DNA of 52,429 bases from Pseudorhodobacter antarcticus (GCA_945862465.1 CAMAYO010000009.1:1-52429); one strand, 5' to 3'; shown: positions 21,249-29,994, counted from the first letter of the stretch. The notes: generated from the sequence alone by a model not told the origin. Numbers and translations are program-made.

Positions 21249-22057
21249 CCCAGCGCTTTCCTAAGCATATTGGCCCCGACCACCGTGATAAAAATCGCAA
21301 AGGCGCGTTTCAGCGGCTTTGGGTTCATCGCATGGGCCAAGCGCACCCCATAAGGCGTGGTCAACAGCGTCATGGGGATGATCACCGCAAAGGCAGGCAG
21401 ACTTACCGCGCCGATAGACAAGGGCGGCGCATCGGGCACGTTCATCAACAAAAACCCAATCAGCGAAGGCACCGAGATCAACACCCCAAACCCCGATGCC
21501 GTCGCCACCGCGCGGTGGATGGGCAAGCCATAAAGCGTCATCAAAGGCACGCCAAAGGTGCCCCCGCCAATCCCCATCAGGGTCGAGAAAAAGGCCAACA
21601 CCGTCGCCTCAACCCCGCGCAAAGGTTGGATGGGCATCTGCGTGCCCAAGCGCCAATCGGCGCGACCAAAGGCCATATATAGCCCCGCCACCATGGCCAA
21701 AAAGCCGAAAATCGCCTTCAAAGATGTCGTCGACAGGTAATAAGCCGCCATAACCCCGATCAACGACCCCAACACCAAAAACGGCGCCCACGAGGTTAAG
21801 ATTCCCCAATCCACAGCGCCCTTCTTGTTGTGCAAAAGAACCGACCGAACCGAGGTGACAACGATGGTCGCCGCCGACGTGCCAATGCAAACCTGCATCA
21901 GATGGTCTGACGCAAAACCCAACTGCCCGAACAGGTAAAAGAACGCTGGCACCAAAACGATGCCGCCCCCGACCCCCAGCAAGCCCGCAATCACGCCAGT
22001 GGCGGCACCGATCACCAGCAATAGCGCGAGCATGGGCAAGAAAGTTGCGTAATCCAT
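21242..22057 (-). CDS. TauE/SafE family anion permease
   Basis: A polytopic inner-membrane protein of 271 residues with about eight hydrophobic segments. It has the two Gly-rich half motifs of the TauE/SafE family: GLLGVGGGIVLVPAFFYL near residue 25 and MGIGGGTFGVPLMTLYG near residue 165. Members move sulfite, sulfonates or other organic anions; the substrate here cannot be deduced. Two consecutive ATG codons are available, and the second (22057) has the better spacing to GAGG. Its stop overlaps the start of the 2OG-oxygenase-like gene, so they form a two-gene unit. Confidence 0.85.
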   Translation of the reverse strand: MDYATFLPMLALLLVIGAATGVIAGLLGVGGGIVLVPAFFYLFGQLGFASDHLMQVCIGTSAATIVVTSVRSVLLHNKKGAVDWGILTSWAPFLVLGSLIGVMAAYYLSTTSLKAIFGFLAMVAGLYMAFGRADWRLGTQMPIQPLRGVEATVLAFFSTLMGIGGGTFGVPLMTLYGLPIHRAVATASGFGVLISVPSLIGFLLMNVPDAPPLSIGAVSLPAFAVIIPMTLLTTPYGVRLAHAMNPKPLKRAFAIFITVVGANMLRKALGW

Positions 22058-22174
22058 CATCACCTCGGCCTGTTTTGCGCCAGCCTAGTCGTGCCAAAGC
22101 AAAAGGGCCAGAGGCGGGGTTGCCCTTCTATCCCTTGGGCGCTAGCTGTGCGGCCTTCTTTGGAAAGGCTTCCC

Positions 22175-23368
22175 ATGTCTGGCTCATTAGTGTCTGGCTC
22201 ATTAGCCCGCCCTGCGCTGATTTTGGGGCTTTTGTCCTGCCTTGGTCCTTTTGCCATTGATATGTATCTGCCCGCGATGCCCCTGATTGGTGACAACTTG
22301 GGCGTCTCGCCCATGGGGATGCAAAGCACAATCACCGCTTACTTTGCCGCCTTCGGGATAGCCCAGATGTTCTATGGGCCTTGGGCCGATCAGGCGGGGC
22401 GCAAACTGCCGCTTTATGCGGGGATTGCGATGTTCGTTCTAGGCACGATCTTGTGCATGACAGCCACATCCGGCACGGGCTTGATCGTCGGGCGCTTTGT
22501 GCAGGGTTTGGGCGGCGCGGCGCTGGGTGTCGTACCCCGTGCCATCGTGCGTGACATGATGACAGGGGCCGAGGCCACGCGGATGATGGCCAAGATCATG
22601 CTGACCTTTTCCGTCTCGCCCATGCTGGCCCCCTTAGTTGGGTCCGCCCTGCTGGTTATAACGGGCTGGCGCGGGATATTTGCGGCGCTGTTGGTGGCAT
22701 CGGTGGTCAGCTTGGCGCTGTTGGCACTGGCCCAGCCAGAGACTTTATCCCCGCAGAACCGACGCCCTTTCAAGATGCGTTTTTTGCTTAAGGGCTGCGG
22801 CGAGCTGCTGGTGGATAAAACCTTCATGTTGCTCACCTTTGTTGGGGCCTTTGGCTTTGGCAGCTTTTTCATTTTTCTGGCCTCGGCCTCTTATGTCTAC
22901 CAGCAAGGCTTTGGCCTTACCTCCCCCCAGTTTTCTATCGCCTTTGCGGTCAATGCGATGGCCTTTATTGGCGCAAGCCAAGGGGCCAGCCGCGCCACCG
23001 TGCGCTTTGGCAATATGCCGGTGTTGATCTGGGCAAGTGCAGGGTTTGCCTTGGCCTCGGTGGCGTTATTGGGATTGGCGCTGATGGGATTGGTGACTTT
23101 GTGGGTGTGCATGGCGGGCTTGGCGTTGGCCAATGGGTGTTTGGGGCTGATCGTGCCCGCGACCATGGTGATGGCGCTGGACAATCAGGGCGATAAGGCG
23201 GGCTTGGCCTCGTCCCTTGGCGGCACGTTGCAAATGCTGGCGGGTGGGGCGATGGTCGTGGCCTTGGGCCCGTGGCTTGGGGCCAGCGCCACGCCGATGA
23301 TCGCCGGCATCGCTTTTGCCGCCTGCGTAACGCTGATCTTGACGTTGCTTGTGCCACTCACGGCTTAA
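22175..23368 (+). CDS. MFS exporter, Bcr/CflA drug-resistance type
   Basis: A 397-residue proton-coupled exporter with about twelve membrane helices. The N-terminal LGPFAIDMYLPAMP is the hallmark of the Bcr/CflA group (DHA1), and GPWADQAGRKLPL is MFS motif A in the first cytoplasmic loop. Typical substrates are bicyclomycin, sulfonamides or florfenicol, but none can be assigned here. The ATG at 22175 with GGAAAGG upstream is preferred over an earlier in-frame start. The first codons contain a perfect 15-base tandem duplication (22176-22205), giving SGSLVSGSLA. It converges on dusA with a four-base overlap. Confidence 0.88.
   Translation: MSGSLVSGSLARPALILGLLSCLGPFAIDMYLPAMPLIGDNLGVSPMGMQSTITAYFAAFGIAQMFYGPWADQAGRKLPLYAGIAMFVLGTILCMTATSGTGLIVGRFVQGLGGAALGVVPRAIVRDMMTGAEATRMMAKIMLTFSVSPMLAPLVGSALLVITGWRGIFAALLVASVVSLALLALAQPETLSPQNRRPFKMRFLLKGCGELLVDKTFMLLTFVGAFGFGSFFIFLASASYVYQQGFGLTSPQFSIAFAVNAMAFIGASQGASRATVRFGNMPVLIWASAGFALASVALLGLALMGLVTLWVCMAGLALANGCLGLIVPATMVMALDNQGDKAGLASSLGGTLQMLAGGAMVVALGPWLGASATPMIAGIAFAACVTLILTLLVPLTA
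22176..22205 (+). repeat. Two perfect tandem 15-bp units in the MFS gene start
   Basis: The unit tgtctggctcattag occurs twice back to back, at 22176-22190 and 22191-22205, directly after the A of the start codon. It adds five residues in frame (SGSLV/SGSLA) and brings no stop codon in the reading frame. It probably arose by slippage. Confidence 0.9.
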
Positions 23369-24375
23369 GCGGCAGTGCTGGCGCTGTCTTGAACCTGCGC
23401 CAAAGCGTGCAACAACAAGTCCGTCCCAGCACCTGGGCGGTTTGCGCCCTCAGACAGCACCCTGCGCCACCCACGCGCCCCGGGTCTGCCCGTGAACAAG
23501 CCCAACATATGCCGCGTGATCTGATGCAAGCGCCCGCCTTGGGCCAGATGCGCTTCGATATAGGGCAACATGGCGTGCACGACGTGGTGGCCGTCGGGCG
23601 CAAAATCCTCGCCCCATAGGCTGTCGGCCCCGATCAGGACCGAGGCCGGTTCATGATAAGCCGCCCGCCCCACCATCACGCCGTCCAAGCCCTGATCCAG
23701 CAGGCCCTGCGCTTGCGAAAGGCAGGTGACGCCGCCATTCAGACACAGGGTCAATTCTGGAAAGCGCTGTTTCATCGCCAAAACCAAAGGGTAATCCAGC
23801 GGCGGAATCTCGCGGTTTTCTTTGGGCGACAGGCCCTGCAACCATGCTTTGCGGGCGTGGATGATAAAGTGGCGCGCCCCTGCCTCCGCCACGGTTTCAA
23901 TAAAGCGCGGCAAAATCTCGGCGGGGGTCTGGTCATCCACCCCGATGCGGCACTTGACTGTTACGGGCACGGGGCTTTCGGCTTGCATGGCTGCGACACA
24001 TTCGGCAACCAGTGCCGGGCGCTCCATCAACACCGCCCCAAAACAGCCCGATTGCACGCGGTCCGACGGGCAGCCGCAGTTCAGGTTGATCTCGTCATAG
24101 CCATAAGGCACAGCCACCCGCACCGCAGCGGCAAGTTCGGCAGGGTCAGAGCCGCCCAGCTGCAAGGCCACGGGATGTTCCATGGCATCAAACCCCAACA
24201 ACCGCGCCGCATCGCCGTGCAGCACGGCGGGGGCCGTGACCATTTCGGTGTAAAGCATGGCGCGGCGCGTCATATGGCGGTGAAAGACGCGGCAATGCCT
24301 ATCCGTCCAATCCATCATCGGCGCCACCGACAGGCGGTGTGCCAAACGAGGGGACAAGGGGTGGCCAAGCGTCAT
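23365..24375 (-). CDS. dusA: tRNA-dihydrouridine synthase A
   Basis: A flavin enzyme that reduces uridines in the tRNA D-loop. The protein has 336 residues. It begins with RLSVAPMMDWTDRHCRVFHR, shows the FMN-site NLNCGCPSDRVQSGCFGAVLM with the catalytic Cys in SGCFGA, and has HARKAWLQGLSPKENR, which is characteristic of the DusA subfamily, followed by the phosphate-binding NGGV and DGVMVGRAAY. The ATG at 24375 is chosen, although a TTG two codons upstream is possible; there is no strong ribosome site for either. Confidence 0.93.
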   Translation of the reverse strand: MTLGHPLSPRLAHRLSVAPMMDWTDRHCRVFHRHMTRRAMLYTEMVTAPAVLHGDAARLLGFDAMEHPVALQLGGSDPAELAAAVRVAVPYGYDEINLNCGCPSDRVQSGCFGAVLMERPALVAECVAAMQAESPVPVTVKCRIGVDDQTPAEILPRFIETVAEAGARHFIIHARKAWLQGLSPKENREIPPLDYPLVLAMKQRFPELTLCLNGGVTCLSQAQGLLDQGLDGVMVGRAAYHEPASVLIGADSLWGEDFAPDGHHVVHAMLPYIEAHLAQGGRLHQITRHMLGLFTGRPGARGWRRVLSEGANRPGAGTDLLLHALAQVQDSASTAA

Positions 24376-24518
24376 AGGCAAAGGGTCCAGCGTGGGGGTC
24401 GCACTCCGCTATACCGCAGCGGCGCGCGATGTGAAAGCGACAGGGCAAAAGGTCAGTTCCAGCGCGGCCCGCTTGCCCTTATTCCCCCCCTCGTCTATCT
24501 AGGCGTAAAGGGGATTTC

Positions 24519-25304
24519 ATGCGCATTCTCATCACAAATGACGACGGTATCAACGCGCCGGGCTTGGCCGTTCTGGAAAAAATCGCCCATACTTTGGCTG
24601 GCCCCAAGGGCGAGGTTTGGGTCGTGGCCCCGGCCTTTGAACAATCGGGCGTGGGCCATTGCATCAGCTACACCCACCCCACAATGATCGCTGAACTTGG
24701 GCCTCGCCGCTTTGCCGCCGAAGGTTCGCCCGCAGATTGCGTGCTGGCAGGGCTTTATCATGTGATGAAAGACAATAAGCCCGATCTGGTGCTGTCTGGG
24801 GTGAACCGTGGCAACAATGCGGGCGAGAATGTGCTGTATTCCGGCACGATTGGGGCGGCTATGGAAGCGGCGCTGCAGGGCGTGAAATCGATCGCGCTGT
24901 CGCAGTTCTTTGGCCCCAAAAATGCCAAACTGGACGATCCCTATGAAGCCGCCGTGATCCATGGCGCGGGGCTGATCCAGCGCCTTTTGGACAAGGGCCT
25001 ATGGGATGAGGCCGATTACCGCCTTTTTTACAACGTGAATTTCCCGCCTCTGCCGGCGGCGGATGTCAAAGGCACGCGCGTCGCCAACCAAGGCTTTCGC
25101 CGCTACACCGCCTTTTCGCTGGAACCGCATCTGTCGCCCTCGGGGCGGCAATTCTTGTGGATCAAGGGCGGCGAGCAGGGACGCGCCACGTTGCCCGGGT
25201 CGGATGTGACGGCCAATGTCGAAGGCTATATCTCGGTCACGCCGCTGCGCGCCGATTTGACAGCGCACGACCGGTTGACAGAGCTTGCGGCCGCCTTGGC
25301 ATGA
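24519..25304 (+). CDS. surE: 5'/3'-nucleotidase SurE
   Basis: A metal-dependent nucleoside-monophosphate phosphatase of stationary phase. The protein has 261 residues. The N-terminal [16 protein letters not shown] holds the Asp pair that binds the metal, and [25 protein letters not shown] is the second active-site block. The ATG at 24519 has AAGGGG upstream. It overlaps pcm by four bases (ATGA) and is followed by an NlpD-like gene, the classical surE-pcm-nlpD order. Confidence 0.96.
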   Translation: MRILITNDDGINAPGLAVLEKIAHTLAGPKGEVWVVAPAFEQSGVGHCISYTHPTMIAELGPRRFAAEGSPADCVLAGLYHVMKDNKPDLVLSGVNRGNNAGENVLYSGTIGAAMEAALQGVKSIALSQFFGPKNAKLDDPYEAAVIHGAGLIQRLLDKGLWDEADYRLFYNVNFPPLPAADVKGTRVANQGFRRYTAFSLEPHLSPSGRQFLWIKGGEQGRATLPGSDVTANVEGYISVTPLRADLTAHDRLTELAAALA

Positions 25305-25966
25305 GTGACAGCGCCCTGCCCCCCCATGATCCGGCGGCAGAACGGCTGATGCAGCTGATCTTTACCCTGCGCTCAAACGGGGTGACAGATGCGCGCGTGC
25401 TGGCCGCGATGGAGCGGGTGGATCGCGGCGCCTTTGTGCGCGGCGTCTTTGCCACCCGTGCTTACGAGGATATGCCCCTGCCCATCTCCTGCGGTCAAAC
25501 GATCTCACAACCCTCTGTCGTGGGGCAAATGACCCAAGCGCTCAACCCGCAACCGCGCGACAAGGTGTTGGAAGTGGGAACAGGGTCGGGCTATCAGGCC
25601 GCGATCCTGAGCCTGTTGTGCCGCAGGGTCTATACCGTTGACCGCCACCGCGCCTTGGTCGACGAGGCGCGCGCCGTCTTTTCCGCCCTGTCTTTGGTCA
25701 ATATCACGGCTTTTGCGGCGGATGGCAGTTTTGGTCTGCCCGACCAAGCGCCCTTTGATCGCATCCTTGTGACAGCCGCCGCCGAGGACCCACCAGGCCC
25801 GCTCTTGGCGCAATTGAAGATTGGGGGTATCATGGTGGTTCCGGTCGGCCAATCGGACACGGTGCAAACCCTGATCAAGGTAACACGGCTGGCCAGCGGC
25901 TACGACTATGAGGAACTGCGCCCCGTGCGCTTTGTGCCGCTGGTCGAAGGTCTTGGAACAGAATGA
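25301..25966 (+). CDS. pcm: Protein-L-isoaspartate O-methyltransferase
   Basis: Methylates isoaspartyl residues in aged proteins with S-adenosylmethionine so that they can be repaired. The protein has 221 residues. It has [21 protein letters not shown] (the isoaspartate-site block) and [15 protein letters not shown] (motif I, cofactor binding). The ATG at 25301 overlaps the surE stop codon as ATGA, which decides the start over the longer open frame. It is the second gene of surE-pcm-nlpD. Confidence 0.95.
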   Translation: MSDSALPPHDPAAERLMQLIFTLRSNGVTDARVLAAMERVDRGAFVRGVFATRAYEDMPLPISCGQTISQPSVVGQMTQALNPQPRDKVLEVGTGSGYQAAILSLLCRRVYTVDRHRALVDEARAVFSALSLVNITAFAADGSFGLPDQAPFDRILVTAAAEDPPGPLLAQLKIGGIMVVPVGQSDTVQTLIKVTRLASGYDYEELRPVRFVPLVEGLGTE

Positions 25967-26021
25967 AACATAGGCTCGGATCAACGGGCGATTTTGGTGA
26001 GATAGTCGAGTGGGGATGAAC

Positions 26022-27281
26022 ATGGACCAATTGAGGGAATTTCGCGCGGCCCGATCCGGCTTTGTGCTGCCAGTTCTGGCGGGATTGCTTTTGTCCGCCT
26101 GCATGGACACCAAGTCGCTGGACTGGGACCTGCGCAATAATGGTGGGGCAACCTCGGGGGCGGTCGAACAGGCCACGGGCGCGCGGCCAACAGCCGATGC
26201 GCAGGGCGTGATCTCGTATCCGGGCTATCAGGTTGTGGTGGCGCGGCGCGGAGACACCGTGGCGAGCGTTGCGGCGCGCTTGGGCGTACCAGCCGATCAA
26301 CTCGCCAGTTACAACGCCTTGGCAGCTGACGACAGCCTGCGCCAAGGCGAGGTTTTGGCCCTGCCCGTGCGCGTCGCCGCAAGCGATGTGATGGCGGGGG
26401 GCACCTCGGCCACCACGGGCGGCATAGATGTGGCAGCCATTGCCACAACCGCGCTGGACCGCGCCGATACGGGCAGCGCTGATACGGGCAGCGCTGATAC
26501 GGGCAGCGCCCAAACCGGGGCCATGATTGGCTCTGACCCTGCGCCGGCAGCTGGGGCCCTGCCCTTTGCCACCCAAGGCTCGGGCCCAGAACCCGTGCGC
26601 TACCAAGTCAAGCGGGGCGAGACAGCCTTTACCATCGCGCGCAGCTTCAACATCTCGGCCAAGGCCTTGGCCGATTGGAACGGGCTGGGGCCTGACCTGA
26701 TGGTGCGCGAGGGGCAGTTCCTGATCATCCCAACACCAGCCGATATCTCGCGGTTGCCAGCCGAAGCGCAGGTGGCGGATGCCACAGCGCCGGGCGAAGG
26801 CACGCCTACGCCCACACCACCCTCGTCCAAAGAACCCCTGCCCGACGAAGAAACCGTCACGGTTGCACAAGCCGCCCAAGAACCAACCCCCGCCCCCGAT
26901 CTGAGCAGCGAGCGCACCGCAGCCTCGGCCACGGCGATGGGGATGCCGGTGGATGGCAAGATCCTGCGCGCTTGGGATGGCAAAACCAGCCAAGGCATCG
27001 ACATCGCCGCAGCTGCGGGCACAGCCGTTCATGCCGCAGCCGAAGGCACGGTGGCTGTCATCACCCACGATGCCAAGACCGGCGCCTTGATCGTGATCTT
27101 GCGCCATGCTGATGGGCTGCTGACCGTTTACGCAGGGCTAGATTCCGCCACTGTGGAAAAGGGCGCTGCGGTCAAGCGCGGCCAAAGCATCGGCACGGTC
27201 AAAGACGGAAGCCCCGCGCAGTTGCACTTTGAGGTGCGCCAAGGCCAAGTCTCGGTCGACCCGCTGACCTACCTGCAATAA
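26022..27281 (+). CDS. nlpD: NlpD-like lipoprotein with two LysM and a degenerate M23 domain
   Basis: A 419-residue outer-membrane lipoprotein candidate. The signal peptide ends LLLSAC with Cys27. Two LysM peptidoglycan-binding domains follow (GYQVVVARRGDTVASVAARLG near 65-115 and VRYQVKRGETAFTIARSFN near 195-240), separated by a low-complexity linker with a DTGSA repeat. The C-terminal 110 residues are an M23/LytM domain. The first zinc ligand is lost (SQGIDIAAAAGT where active enzymes have HxGxD) although LHFEVR is kept, as in NlpD and EnvC. It therefore probably activates an amidase and does not cut peptidoglycan itself. ATG 26022 is preferred; 26016 and GTG 26010 are alternatives. Confidence 0.88.
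   Translation: MDQLREFRAARSGFVLPVLAGLLLSACMDTKSLDWDLRNNGGATSGAVEQATGARPTADAQGVISYPGYQVVVARRGDTVASVAARLGVPADQLASYNALAADDSLRQGEVLALPVRVAASDVMAGGTSATTGGIDVAAIATTALDRADTGSADTGSADTGSAQTGAMIGSDPAPAAGALPFATQGSGPEPVRYQVKRGETAFTIARSFNISAKALADWNGLGPDLMVREGQFLIIPTPADISRLPAEAQVADATAPGEGTPTPTPPSSKEPLPDEETVTVAQAAQEPTPAPDLSSERTAASATAMGMPVDGKILRAWDGKTSQGIDIAAAAGTAVHAAAEGTVAVITHDAKTGALIVILRHADGLLTVYAGLDSATVEKGAAVKRGQSIGTVKDGSPAQLHFEVRQGQVSVDPLTYLQ
26466..26510 (+). repeat. Three tandem 15-bp units encoding DTGSA in the nlpD linker
   Basis: The unit gatacgggcagcgct is repeated at 26466-26480, 26481-26495 and 26496-26510, the last with one change at its end. It encodes (DTGSA)3 followed by QTG, in the linker between the two LysM domains. 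Copy number is likely to vary between strains. Confidence 0.9.
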
Positions 27282-27307
27282 GGCCACAAAAGCAGCGCCC
27301 TATGATC

Positions 27308-27369
27308 CCGGAGGGTTTCACACCCTCCGGACCTCCCGTGGGATATTTAACCACATATGAAAGGGGGGC
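27308..27369 (+). repeat. Hairpin repeat, copy A
   Basis: Perfect 9-bp arms CCGGAGGGT/ACCCTCCGG around loop TTCAC (27308-27330), followed by acctcccgtgggatattt and then catatgaaaggggggc. It lies between the convergent stops of the NlpD-like and DUF815 genes. The same hairpin and tail recur at 35980-36038, and a reversed copy at 43461-43499. It may serve as a terminator or be a dispersed intergenic repeat. Confidence 0.8.
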
Positions 27370-27373
27370 AGCG

Positions 27374-28207
27374 TTACAGCGCCACACCTTCGCGCGCGGC
27401 CAGATCGCAGAAGAATTGCCACGCCACACGGCCCGAGCGTGACCCGCGCGTGGCTTGCCATTCGATGGCCTCGGCCCAAAGCCTGTCTTCGGAAATCACC
27501 ACACCATGGGCAGCGCAATAGGCGCGGATCATGGCCAAATAATCGTCTTGGGTGCAGGGATGGAACCCCAGCCACAGGCCAAAGCGGTCTGACAGCGACA
27601 CTTTCTCCTCGACCGCTTCGCCCGGCGTGATGGCCGAGGCGCGTTCGTTATCAATCATCTCGCGCGGCATCAGGTGGCGGCGGTTGGACGTGGCGTAAAA
27701 GAGCACGTTCTCTGGACGCCCCTCGATGCCGCCATCCAACACGGCTTTGAGCGATTTGTAATGCTGATCGTCGCTGGAAAAAGACAGATCGTCGCAGAAG
27801 AGGATAAAGCGGCACGGCGCTTGGCGCAGATGCGTCAGCAGGCGCTGCACCGAGGGCAGGTCTTCGCGGCTAAGTTCTACGATCTTCAGATCATGCCCTT
27901 CGGCGCGCACAGCCGCGTGAATGGCCTTGACCAGCGACGATTTGCCCATCCCCCGCGCGCCCCAAAGAAGGGCGTTGTTGGCAGGCAAGCCGCGCGCAAA
28001 GTGGCGGGTGTTTTCCATCAGCGTATCGCGCGAGCGGTCGATGCCCAAAAGCAGGCTCACATCCACCCGCGATACTTTGGCCACAGGGTCTAGCCGGTCA
28101 GGGGCGGTGTGCCACACAAAGGCTTCAGCCGCCGCAAAATTGGGCGGTGGCAAGGGCTGCGGCGCAAGACGTTCCAGCGCCGCAGCAATACGCTCTAGCT
28201 CGGTCAT
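27374..28207 (-). CDS. DUF815-family AAA ATPase
   Basis: A 277-residue P-loop ATPase of the DUF815 family, function not established. Walker A is GARGMGKSS (83-91), Walker B is FILFCDDLSF (about 133-142), and FYATSNRRHLMPREM is a sensor-1-like strand followed by a conserved RR/H region. Its ATG overlaps the tatC stop codon (ATGA), making it the last gene of tatA-tatB-tatC-DUF815. The tight coupling suggests expression with the Tat translocase, but a functional link is inference. The hairpin repeat copy A lies just after its stop codon. Confidence 0.82.
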   Translation of the reverse strand: MTELERIAAALERLAPQPLPPPNFAAAEAFVWHTAPDRLDPVAKVSRVDVSLLLGIDRSRDTLMENTRHFARGLPANNALLWGARGMGKSSLVKAIHAAVRAEGHDLKIVELSREDLPSVQRLLTHLRQAPCRFILFCDDLSFSSDDQHYKSLKAVLDGGIEGRPENVLFYATSNRRHLMPREMIDNERASAITPGEAVEEKVSLSDRFGLWLGFHPCTQDDYLAMIRAYCAAHGVVISEDRLWAEAIEWQATRGSRSGRVAWQFFCDLAAREGVAL

Positions 28208-29046
28208 TCCGCGTCAGGCTCTTCCCAAGTGCCGTCCAACTTGGCTTGCTTTTCAGCCTGCTTTTCAAAGTAAACGATAATCCAGATTGACACTTCATAA
28301 AGCGGGTAGATCACCGCAAACAGCACCCCCATCGAGGTGACGTCGGGCGGGGCAATCATCGAAGACAAGATCAAGATGCCCACAATCGCATATTTGCGGG
28401 TGGCTTTCAGGCCCTTAGACCCGATCATCCCCGCCTTGCCCATCAAGGTCAACAGCACGGGCATTTGGAAGCACAGGCCAAAGGCCATCAGGAACTGCAT
28501 GGTCAAAGAATAAAACCGGTCGATAGAGCCTTGAAACACCAAGCCCTTTGGCAAGCTGCCCAAGGCCGACCCCGTTTGCATCGCGGTGGACAGCGTGTCT
28601 TGGAACGACAAGAAGAACCGAAACGCCTGCGGGATCACCAGCAGATAGGCCAAGGCCCCGCCCAGAAAGAACATCACGGGCGATGCGATCAAGAACGGCA
28701 AGAAGGCCGCCTTTTCATTACGGTAAAGACCAGGGGCCACAAAGCGCCACAGCTGGAACGTGATGATCGGAAAGGCCAGCACAAAGCCGCCCCACATCGA
28801 AATTTTCATCGCCACAAAGAAGCTGTCCTGCGGACCCAAGGTCTGCAACTGGCATTCCTGCCCGCGCTCCGCCAGAACATCGCAGATCGGGGCTGAAAGA
28901 AAGGCCCAGATATGCCCCACGATCAGGAACGCGATGATAAAGGTCACAACGAAAGCGCCAATCGAAATCATGATCCGATTGCGCAACTCTTTCAGGTGTT
29001 CCAACAGCGGTGCGGCCGAACCGTCTAGATTTTCGGTATTGCTCAT
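28204..29046 (-). CDS. tatC: Sec-independent protein translocase TatC
   Basis: The polytopic receptor subunit of the Tat system, which binds twin-arginine signal peptides with TatB. The protein has 280 residues and six hydrophobic segments. It begins with the N-terminal PLLEHLKELRNRIM block, and LAFPIITFQLWRFVAPGLYRNEK is the canonical first periplasmic/cytoplasmic loop signature. The ATG overlaps the tatB stop codon. The C-terminus is charged (EKQAEKQAKLD). Confidence 0.96.
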   Translation of the reverse strand: MSNTENLDGSAAPLLEHLKELRNRIMISIGAFVVTFIIAFLIVGHIWAFLSAPICDVLAERGQECQLQTLGPQDSFFVAMKISMWGGFVLAFPIITFQLWRFVAPGLYRNEKAAFLPFLIASPVMFFLGGALAYLLVIPQAFRFFLSFQDTLSTAMQTGSALGSLPKGLVFQGSIDRFYSLTMQFLMAFGLCFQMPVLLTLMGKAGMIGSKGLKATRKYAIVGILILSSMIAPPDVTSMGVLFAVIYPLYEVSIWIIVYFEKQAEKQAKLDGTWEEPDAE

Positions 29047-29759
29047 GCCGTCTCCTCGCCTTTGGGTTTGCGCGGTGTCCTGCGCGGTTTGACGGCGGCC
29101 TTATCTGGGGTTTCGGCGGTTTGGGCCACGGAAACCTTGGCTGCAGGCGCGGCTTTCGGTGCGCGCTTTTTCGGCGCGGGCTTTGCAGCTTCGGGCGCTG
29201 GGGTGGGGGCGTAGGTGCCAGCCTCAATCGCCTTGAGCTTTTCGGTCTGCTCTTTCAGAACCTGCGCACGAAGGGCTTGCTTGTCATAGAGCGCTTGTGT
29301 CGCAGCCCCATGGGCCGGCGCTGCGGCGTGTTCGGCCAAATCCTCGGCCGCCTCGGCCGCATCATCTATTGCGTCGGCCGGGGGATAGGCCGAGGTCACA
29401 ACCTTGGGCGGGGTCGCGGGCATCGGCGGTGGCACAAGGGTGCGGGCCGGCATGGGCGTTGTGGGTTTGGCTGCGTTCTTCAGCGGATCCCACTTTTCAA
29501 ACCGGTCTGCGGCGTTTTTCACAGCATCCAAGCCCAAAGCACTAGAGGACGTGCTGGCCTTCAGGTCTTTGACCACATCCTTCACGCCGGTGTCTTTGGC
29601 AGCCTGTTCCATGGCGCGCGAAAACTCGCGGCTCATTTGACGCAGTTTGCTGGTGAACCGCCCCAGTTGGCGGAACATATGCGGCAAGTCCTCTGGCCCA
29701 ATGACAATAAGTGCCACCGTGGCGATGATCAATAATTCGGGCCAGTTGAAGTCAAACAT
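29043..29759 (-). CDS. tatB: Sec-independent protein translocase TatB
   Basis: A single-span subunit that works with TatC in signal-peptide recognition. The protein has 238 residues. The N-terminus FNWPELLIIATVALIVIGPEDLP is the membrane helix with the conserved Glu, followed by the amphipathic helix FRQLGRFTSKLRQMSREF. The long Ala/Pro/Lys-rich C-terminal tail (from about residue 75) is low complexity and is longer than in E. coli TatB. It follows tatA by seven bases and overlaps tatC by four. Confidence 0.94.
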   Translation of the reverse strand: MFDFNWPELLIIATVALIVIGPEDLPHMFRQLGRFTSKLRQMSREFSRAMEQAAKDTGVKDVVKDLKASTSSSALGLDAVKNAADRFEKWDPLKNAAKPTTPMPARTLVPPPMPATPPKVVTSAYPPADAIDDAAEAAEDLAEHAAAPAHGAATQALYDKQALRAQVLKEQTEKLKAIEAGTYAPTPAPEAAKPAPKKRAPKAAPAAKVSVAQTAETPDKAAVKPRRTPRKPKGEETA

Positions 29760-29766
29760 TACCGGA

Positions 29767-29994
29767 TCAGGCTTGCTTGTCGTTGGACGGGGTCACGTCA
29801 CGGGCAACGGCGGGGGTCTCTTCAGCGGCCGGTTCGGCGGCGGCAGCGGCGGCTTTGTTATCATCCATGCCTTTTTTGAAGGCGGTGATACCTTTGCCAA
29901 CTTCGCCCATCAGGGACGAAACCTTGCCCTTGCCAAACAAGACAAGAACAACAACGGCGATCAGAAGAAGACCAAGGGGTCCGGGAGCGTGCAT
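29767..29994 (-). CDS. tatA: Sec-independent protein translocase TatA
   Basis: The pore-forming Tat subunit, 75 residues. It has a single membrane helix GPLGLLLIAVVVLVLF, then the FGKGKVSSLMGEVGKGITAFKKGM hinge and amphipathic helix with the conserved FG. The acidic C-terminus is Ala-rich. The ATG at 29994 follows GGAGG by seven bases, which decides the start over an in-frame ATG 19 codons upstream. It is the first gene of the tat unit. Confidence 0.95.
   Translation of the reverse strand: MHAPGPLGLLLIAVVVLVLFGKGKVSSLMGEVGKGITAFKKGMDDNKAAAAAAEPAAEETPAVARDVTPSNDKQA

Noticed and set aside
26466-26510. Tandem 15-bp repeat considered as a CRISPR-like array
   Set aside because: Units are contiguous with no spacers and lie in frame inside nlpD, so this is a coding minisatellite.
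25875-27107. 410-codon open frame on the minus strand opposite the NlpD-like gene
   Set aside because: It is antisense to a gene with clear LysM and M23 domains, is rich in Gly/Arg/His/Cys as expected from a shadow of GC-rich codons, and shows no family motif or ribosome site.
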